Assembly (NCBI RefSeq): GCF_963676685.1
Contig: NC_092345.1
Coordinates: 45,901,838 to 45,965,837 of the forward strand
Direction of reading: 5' to 3'
Origin: Mytilus edulis
Taxonomy: Eukaryota; Mollusca; Bivalvia; Mytilida; Mytilidae
Length of the DNA: 64,000 nt
In this document: piece after piece, positions 58,121-64,000 of the stretch
Layout: the number at the start of each line of letters is the position of its first letter
How positions within the stretch are numbered: the stretch's first letter is position 1
Notes under the pieces: model-generated
Databases searched by the model: none
What the model was told of the DNA's origin: nothing
Seen by the model: the letters and a program-made list of their open reading frames with translations, nothing else
Translations under genes and position numbers: made by a program

Positions 58121-58312
58121 ATGATGTCCTTAATAGATTGTATTTCTGATAACAATGAGTATATTAAACCAAGAGTTTTAAAAGAGGGACGAAAGATACA
58201 TTTTAAGTTTCAAGTGGTGAAGATGAAATCATCCCTTCGACAATTTCAGGACCGGATTTGTAATTTCATGAGTAACATGACAGGTTTCACACATGGAGCA
58301 GGATCTGCGTGA
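58121..58312 (+). CDS. Possible exon of an unrecognised gene (B)
   Basis: The frame encodes IDCISDNNEYIKPRVLKEGR, KIHFKFQVVKMKSSLRQFQD and RICNFMSNMTGFTHGAGSA before TGA. The acceptor candidate CTTAATAG lies just before ATTGTATTTC, or the ATG at 58121 could be the start. It looks protein-like and sits 0.3 kb after candidate exon A, but the two do not join in frame with the splice sites I can see, so a shared gene is unproven. Confidence 0.35.
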   Translation: MMSLIDCISDNNEYIKPRVLKEGRKIHFKFQVVKMKSSLRQFQDRICNFMSNMTGFTHGAGSA

Positions 58313-58429
58313 AGACAATATCAAAACTAAATGACACCGTTTCCAAAATAAGTTGTGAACACATTACCCAAAGCTATTCTAAATTAATTTTAATTATACT
58401 TTGTTATTCTGTGTTAAACATTTCGAAAT

Positions 58430-58830
58430 GTACTATCATATAACTTATCTGTGTTTTTCTCTGTCTGGGGTGTTCTTGCATTTATTTGTACTGTATTCCC
58501 GTTATGTAATGTTGTCATTTTAGCGGTATATTTAACATTGCCATAAAGCGCGCAGGTTTGGCTAGCCATAAAACCAGGTACAACCCACCTTAATTTCTTA
58601 AAATGTCCTCTACCAAGTCAGGAATATGGCAGTTGTTATCGTATAGTTGGTTTCTATGTATGTTGCATTGTAGTATTTTTTGTTGTTGCACTTCAGTGTT
58701 CTATTGTTTCATTGTTTTCTGCGTTCCCCTCAGTTATAGATTGTAACCCGGATTGGTTTTCTCTCAATCGATTAATAACTTTTGAACACCGGTATACTAC
58801 TGTTGCCTTTATCTGTCAACGAAATGTCAT
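58430..58830 (+). mobile_element. Retroelement 3' tail, decayed
   Basis: The stretch with ATAAAGCGCGCAGGTTTGGC, TAGCCATAAAACCAGGTACA and CAAGTCAGGAATATGGCAGT then TGTTATCGTATAGTTGG resembles sequence I associate with the 3' side of a common bivalve retroelement; the shorter match at 19376 shares the GTCAGGAATATG segment. It lacks an intact frame. Confidence 0.5.
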
Positions 58831-59873
58831 AGGCAATAAGTTCCTATGAAGTGTATTTTTTCCACTATCATACACAATGCATCCAAGGTGTATGCTCGAC
58901 ACATTTTTTGAAATTATAAAGGAACTCAGGTTTCGACTTCCTCAGGCATAGTTGACCTTTGATTGATTGGGGTTTTAAAGATTCTGTTTGATCATATGTA
59001 ATTGTTCAATTGTTTGGGTTTTTATGCATCCTTCACTTTCAAATACTAAAAAATAATATGAACATTCATTCAAACATGAATGGGCTTTGGAATGTCAAAA
59101 TCGTTCCCGAAGAAGGTAAATATTTAGAAAAGCGTTTCAGACGTACAGCCCTGAAATTGAATGAATTGTCTTCATGTGATCTGTTGCTTTCATATAATAA
59201 TCCAATAATATTCTTTCTCTTGTTTGTCTTGTTTTCATTTTGGCTTTGGTGTTGTCCGGCTTGGTTAACTTGGTTTCTGATCGGCCCTTTACTGTATTTG
59301 TCCCCTCTTTGACGGATTTCACGAAGTACATAAACTCCCCAAAGATACAATGATTATATAATAGTTTTACAGACTCTCATTATGCCAACAAAAGACTCAG
59401 CATGATACTTTTGTAAATAATACGAAACATCTATCTATCTAATCAATTATTAACATATCATAAAACTAGGTTAACAGCACAACATTTTGTACATGTACCT
59501 TGTCCAACTATGATAGCCATGTGAAGAATGTCTATTTCTTCGAATGAGTGGGGTATTGTTGGATGGTAATACCTTTTTGTATTTTAGAAGACGATTCTAT
59601 TTCAGATCTATTAACGTATTTAAGAATATTAGTAAGTGCACATCATACACGGCAAATCATATTAAGTGCAAAACTTTAAAAAACGGCAACATTTTAAGTG
59701 TGACTGTCAGACTTCTAAAAATTCTATGGCAACATTTACAAAGTGAATATTGATAATACTACTATTAATGATTCCTTGAAAAAAGTAGCGAAAAGTTATG
59801 ATAAAAAACATTCTAAGACTACTGTAGATGATTTTTCTAACGTGTGAAAATTCCCCATCTGAAATTATCGTAT

Positions 59874-62201
59874 CTAATTTCGGCTATAGATAATATCTTC
59901 TACGCCATTGCCATTGTGAGCGCTTTCTTCATCCGTTGATGGAACAAAGCTACATCCTGCACCGATTGGAATACAGAAAAATTCGTAAAATTTATACGTA
60001 TAATAAGCTAATATAGCAACATGATAAATTGCAGCGTTCTTCACACGTGGTAATTTACTGCGTGAATGATAAAGTGATAATCTGTAGCATTCCAGAGCCT
60101 CATTTGTCCTTTTATGGGCAGAATAGCTGTATCCTAAAATGTTGAGTGATCGATACCTATGTAGATTTCCCCCAATATTACTGACTGCTTCTTCAAGATG
60201 TTTTAATGCTTCGTCTGCTGCTGGAAAATTATCTATTTTTAGACATGACAGTTGCAGTAATAAGAATATATAGACAACCGGATGAATAAGAATGAACCTC
60301 TCTCCATAGTCCTGGGTCATAACCATGGCACATTCTACTTGTAACGGATAAGGTAAGCAAGAAATGTGGTCACGTGAAAAGATAAAATCAAATGCACTTT
60401 CAATTATGTCATCTTCATCTGCGGTCACAGGAGCTTCGGATGTTTGAAATAAGTTTCCATTGGGCATCCCTAACTCGATTCCATGTAGAAGGGAACATTT
60501 CCCAGTGTACAAAAGGTATTTTTTCTGGCCCAAAATTGTATTTATTTTACTTATGACGGTGTTGTATTCCTTTAAACAAAAATGTAAAGATAGAGAATAC
60601 AGAGCTCCAGTGAAATCATCTATCAAAACACCATCTTCAAAGTGTTTTTTTGTACTTCTAAGTAATTCGTCTTTCCTTTGTACATTTTCTTCATTAATAT
60701 ATTGCTCGTAATATCTAAAACCCATTTGAATATCTAAACATTTCAGAATTTTCGTTTTAAAGTTATCATCGACATCTAAAAGTGCACCAATTGCTTTGGA
60801 AGTCTGTACAAGTTTATGAAGAGATTCGCAAGCATCTGAAATGTTCGCAAATAGATATGAAATTCCCTGGTTAAATCTTGACTGTATACTAACCTTTTTC
60901 TTCAGGTAAAATAATTCATTGAGTTCCTTGTTTCGTTTTGAAGATTCTAGAACCCCATCGATGTTTCCTGTGTGTGTTTTCCAATATTTAAATAAATGAC
61001 TGTCTGCTGGAAGACCATAAGTCATTGCACATTGTAATAGATTATTCCTAATCGTACAAAGTTTGGAAATCACTTGTTTTTTCATTCTATTGTCACTAAA
61101 TCTATTATGGAATAAATTACGTTGTCTGTGAAAATAATGAGGCAATTTTTCTTTTTCAACAGCATCAACTAGGTACGTCAAGCAATCTCTAATTCTTGAA
61201 AGTAGTTGCTCCGGAACCCAATGGTTAATATCAGTTTCCTCTGACAACCAACACACACTATTCTTCAAGTGGTAAGATGTTATAAGGTCTGGGAAAACAG
61301 GCTCGAGGAGAGTATTCCGTAATTTCTTCAAAATAACAAGGCATTGTATTTGTGTATCATTAAAATTCCAAGCTAGCTCTCGCTCGCCAAGGAGAAAAGA
61401 TAATCGCCACTCGAGTGAGAAATTGAGCGACGATCTATCACCTACAGGAACAAAATGCCATGATAGTTTTTGAATTTTCTCTATAATGTTTTGACTTGGC
61501 CAGTTAAATCTTCTTTCTCTTTGGGTCCACTCTTGCATACGAATAGGCGATTGATCGTAAATAATTGCGTGAGCAGTGTCATGATCTAACGGAAGGTCTG
61601 GTCTATGAATGTGATAACCATATATGTTATCGTGAGCAAATTTCATAGATGGTCCGTGCACAGTGTGTTCAGTGGTGTTCAGTGGTATTGAATGCTCAAA
61701 TCTTTTTATCATACACTGAAGAAATTTGTCGCTTGATAGATAAGTTTTGCCTGATCTTTCTTCCACGAAATCCTCATGTTGACAACCAAAAATTAACGCA
61801 AGTGTCTCAAAGTCAGCTGCTGGAATCAGCCTACAATATCCAGGACTACAGTTTGATGATTCGGTAACGAGTACAGCACGATGTTCTTGCTCACCAGAAC
61901 TGTTTATCTTTTCTTTATTTGAATCGATACTTTCGCTATGTTTAACAACTACACCCCTAAACACAACCATATCATCGACATCGCTCTTCCCATAATCAGA
62001 CGTCCCGTCAAATGTGCTGCCACCTGAATATTGGTCCCAGTTAGATCTATTACTACTTATACAGTCGTAGACTAATGCCATATTCTTAGCTATGTTTGTT
62101 ATTGAGTTTGCCTTTCCATGACACATATATGACTTCCAAATATACCTCGACAGTTCTTCAGTTTTACTGTAATTGTCATGTTGATCGGCAGCCATGTCCA
62201 T
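59874..62201 (-). CDS. Mab-21/cGAS-like protein with TPR-like C-terminus
   Basis: One uninterrupted frame of 775 codons. Best start is ATG at 62199-62201 or 62193-62195 (the second has G at -3 and +4); a TTTTCTAG acceptor lies just upstream, so a 5' UTR exon is likely. Residues 60-78 hold a nucleotidyltransferase-like signature, GGSTFDG then KSDVDDM (G-S and D74-x-D76). A strand reading PGYCRLIP (120-127) follows where the third acidic residue might be expected, but no acid is obvious. Residues 182-368 match the Mab-21 C-terminal pattern: HGP, WPSQNII (234-240), FVPVG (250-254), LEWRLSF (263-269), YHLKN, CWLSEE and PHYFHRQRNLF. Residues about 659-740 are TPR-like (ALKHLEEAV..LNILGYSYSAHKRTNEALECY). 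Family members include cGAS-like receptors, but catalysis here is uncertain. No neighbouring gene shares its strand within 29 kb. Confidence 0.88.
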   Translation of the reverse strand: MDMAADQHDNYSKTEELSRYIWKSYMCHGKANSITNIAKNMALVYDCISSNRSNWDQYSGGSTFDGTSDYGKSDVDDMVVFRGVVVKHSESIDSNKEKINSSGEQEHRAVLVTESSNCSPGYCRLIPAADFETLALIFGCQHEDFVEERSGKTYLSSDKFLQCMIKRFEHSIPLNTTEHTVHGPSMKFAHDNIYGYHIHRPDLPLDHDTAHAIIYDQSPIRMQEWTQRERRFNWPSQNIIEKIQKLSWHFVPVGDRSSLNFSLEWRLSFLLGERELAWNFNDTQIQCLVILKKLRNTLLEPVFPDLITSYHLKNSVCWLSEETDINHWVPEQLLSRIRDCLTYLVDAVEKEKLPHYFHRQRNLFHNRFSDNRMKKQVISKLCTIRNNLLQCAMTYGLPADSHLFKYWKTHTGNIDGVLESSKRNKELNELFYLKKKVSIQSRFNQGISYLFANISDACESLHKLVQTSKAIGALLDVDDNFKTKILKCLDIQMGFRYYEQYINEENVQRKDELLRSTKKHFEDGVLIDDFTGALYSLSLHFCLKEYNTVISKINTILGQKKYLLYTGKCSLLHGIELGMPNGNLFQTSEAPVTADEDDIIESAFDFIFSRDHISCLPYPLQVECAMVMTQDYGERFILIHPVVYIFLLLQLSCLKIDNFPAADEALKHLEEAVSNIGGNLHRYRSLNILGYSYSAHKRTNEALECYRLSLYHSRSKLPRVKNAAIYHVAILAYYTYKFYEFFCIPIGAGCSFVPSTDEESAHNGNGVEDIIYSRN

Positions 62202-62213
62202 GCAGATGCACAA

Positions 62214-63039
62214 CCTAGAAAATGAAAATTGTAGAGTCCTCTAGGCATTTTATAGATTACTTTACGGTTTATGGTTTGTATAAGGACCTATAGTTTTGAA
62301 CTTGTACGTCATTTAGATTATTGTGTAGAGTTGTCTCATAGGTAATCATACCACAACTATTGCCTTATATTACCATTCTTATGTAAAGCGCAGTAAAACC
62401 CGTATCAATATCCATGACATTTAACATTATCTTTAGTAATAGGAAATTATTTCTAATAGTACTTCCTGGTCTTTGAATTTGGTCCACTTGCGTGTTAGCA
62501 TTGTGGTCAAGACGTGATATCATTAAATGGAAAATAGAAACAGAATTCTACAAAAATATAATGAAAGTTACCTTTTTTAACAATTATAACATGTATAAAA
62601 TGTGTCTTAAATCCGAAGTACACAAATTTATGCTTGAAAGAATTCCGTAAGGCCACACCTCTCAAAGGGAGAGAATTCCATATACATATATACATTAATA
62701 TATATAAACTATCTGTTTGCATATAAGGCAAACTTAAAAGCTAAATTTCGTATTTTTTATAAACTGCAGCATGAAATACACTTATGACAATATATAATCA
62801 AGTACAGACTCACGTCGAACATTAATTTAAATAAGGGGAAACCTAGGAATTTAATCTGCAAAAGGGGAGGGTACAGTCTAATCTTCATGGTACTACGTGA
62901 TTTTAAACATTTGTCAGAAGAAGGACTTCCGGTAACTTGGCCACAACCAATGCGGTACCTTTAATTCAACGAATGTATATTATTTGAAAGATTAACAAGC
63001 GAATTGAGCAATGCATGCTAATATTTATCAAAGGTACTA
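62214..63039. other. Upstream flank of the Mab-21-like gene
   Basis: AT-rich, no coding sequence recognised. It should contain the promoter and a 5' UTR exon of the minus-strand gene. Confidence 0.4.
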
Positions 63040-63175
63040 GGCTGATAATTTGATACGTAGCGACGCGTGTTTCGTCTACATAAGACTCATCAGTGACGAT
63101 CAGGTCAAAATAGTTAAACAGTAATAAAGTTAAAGATCATTCAGGACCCAAAATTCCGAAAAGTAACAATATTGT
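63040..63175 (-). mobile_element. Reverse fragment of the GACGAAACGCGCGTC repeat
   Basis: GGTACTAGGCTGATAATTTG, then CGACGCGTGTTTCGTCTACA and TAAGACTCATCAGTGACGAT, is the reverse complement of the repeat end found at 43500-43580, with several substitutions. Confidence 0.8.
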
Positions 63176-63289
63176 CTGGAGTACATGACACCTGGTCATT
63201 TCTACAATATTAATGATGTTCTTTCTATTTACTTAAAATTTTCTGAGTGGGTTGCATAAATATATCATCCAGAACTAGAAATTAAAGAA

Positions 63290-63640
63290 ACAACAGAGAC
63301 GGCTTCCTCCGCCTCACCTTTAGACTTATATCTTGAATGTGTGACAAAAGAGACGATTCAAATTTTAAAATCATTATTTCCCCCAACTTAGTAGCAATAC
63401 ACCAACTTCACTTGCATATGGGGAATACATTTCTCAACTCATTCGGTAATCAATAGCTTGCAGTTGCTACTAAGACTTTATAAAACGTCACCAGTGTCTG
63501 AGCAGAAATTTGATAAACCTGGTTTATGTCAAAAAACGTCATCCTATTTCTACAAAAAAATCTTTGGAAGATACCAAGACCTTTATGATAAATGTTTTGA
63601 ATCAACTTCACAACTATTACATAATGGTCTAGAAGTATAG
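63290..63640 (+). pseudogene. Frameshifted retroelement coding fragment
   Basis: Pieces in different frames look like parts of one protein: LDLYLE (about 63320), DKRDDSNFKIII (about 63340-63376), TPTSLAYGEYISQLIR (about 63400-63455) and FYKKIFGRYQDLYDKCFE then STSQLLHNGLE (63550-63640). The DKRDDFNF, AYG-YISQL-R and YGRY-DL patterns recur in a bivalve retroelement family as I recall it. At least two frameshifts show it is dead. Confidence 0.55.
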
Positions 63641-64000
63641 TTCAAGGTACTGACGTCGTTTATCATCTTAATAACGTGTTATAGTGTTCTTTTTCTTGTT
63701 TGTAAATTTTTACCTTTACTGTTAAGTCCTTGTTTGGTAAAATCTCTTTGGTGTGGCTCGGTACTTATACATCAGGTCATAGTGTTAGTGAGCTATATCT
63801 GTAAAATTTAAACGATAAACAGAGTTTCTTTGTTATTGGATCCGAAAAAGTGACGCGTTTCTCACTAGATACTTCTAATGTTTCGAGTATAATCAACACT
63901 TAATTTTTCGATATTTCAAATTAAAGTACGCAAAAAGTTTTGATGGAATGCAATGTGTCATATGTGTATACTGTATTATACACAGAAGAAACGTTTTCAT
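63641..64000. other. Non-coding end of window
   Basis: No gene recognised. It may include the continuation of the retroelement tail after the fragment above. Confidence 0.4.

Noticed and set aside
59010-59350. Hydrophobic frame (FFLLFVLFSFWLWCC) as a small membrane protein
   Set aside because: No ATG at the start of the frame, an overlapping minus frame of similar length, and repeat-like surroundings.

Overview
This is an animal nuclear genome window, almost certainly from a bivalve mollusc and probably a mussel (Mytilidae). The genes have GT-AG introns of 0.6 to 3.1 kb, intergenic DNA is AT-rich, and the window is full of interspersed repeats that I recognise from mussel sequence. Examples are the element carrying GTAGACGAAACGCGCGTCTG, the element opening TATGCCCCACCTACCATAGT, and the SINE-like block near 32.5 kb. 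The species call is from memory of these repeats, not from a search.

Layout. 1-11.69 kb: a gene-free array of about twelve higher-order units of 0.8-1.1 kb, each built of 120-160 bp subunits centred on the palindrome GTTRCCATGGAAAC, which matches the RFX X-box at 13 of 14 positions. Unit junctions carry a Helitron/Helentron-like end (short hairpin, then CTAGT). 11.7-12.6 kb: a ~150 bp satellite with nuclear-receptor half-sites. 12.7-15.3 kb: transposon fragments and a 1.9 kb element with 14 bp TIRs. 16.9-19.2 kb (minus): complete three-exon V-ATPase subunit G gene. 19.9-21.8 kb: hAT-like non-autonomous element. 23.0-26.3 kb: foldback element with ~250 bp inverted ends enclosing an exact 500 bp-period tandem repeat. 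27.1-30.5 kb (minus): two-exon gene for a 126-residue HEAT-repeat-like protein. 31.4-41.2 kb: repeat-rich (MITEs, SINE-like sequence, composite microsatellites, a LINE 3' fragment). 42.4-51.1 kb (plus): seven-exon Ro60 (TROVE plus vWA) gene whose predicted protein has lost the metal-binding MIDAS motif. 51.1-57.6 kb: AT-rich, mostly non-coding. 57.6-58.3 kb: two unrecognised possible exons. 58.4-58.9 and 63.3-63.6 kb: retroelement remains. 59.9-62.2 kb (minus): long single-exon ORF for a Mab-21/cGAS-like protein with a TPR-like C-terminus.

The genes show no operon-like relationship. V-ATPase G is housekeeping; Ro60 (small-RNA binding and RNA quality control) and the Mab-21-family protein (possible nucleic-acid sensor relative) both belong to families linked to RNA/DNA surveillance, but nothing here shows they act together. 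The most unusual content is structural: the X-box array, paired changes in several hairpin families that suggest the fold is kept while the sequence drifts, and the palindrome-rich elements in the introns of the Ro60 gene.
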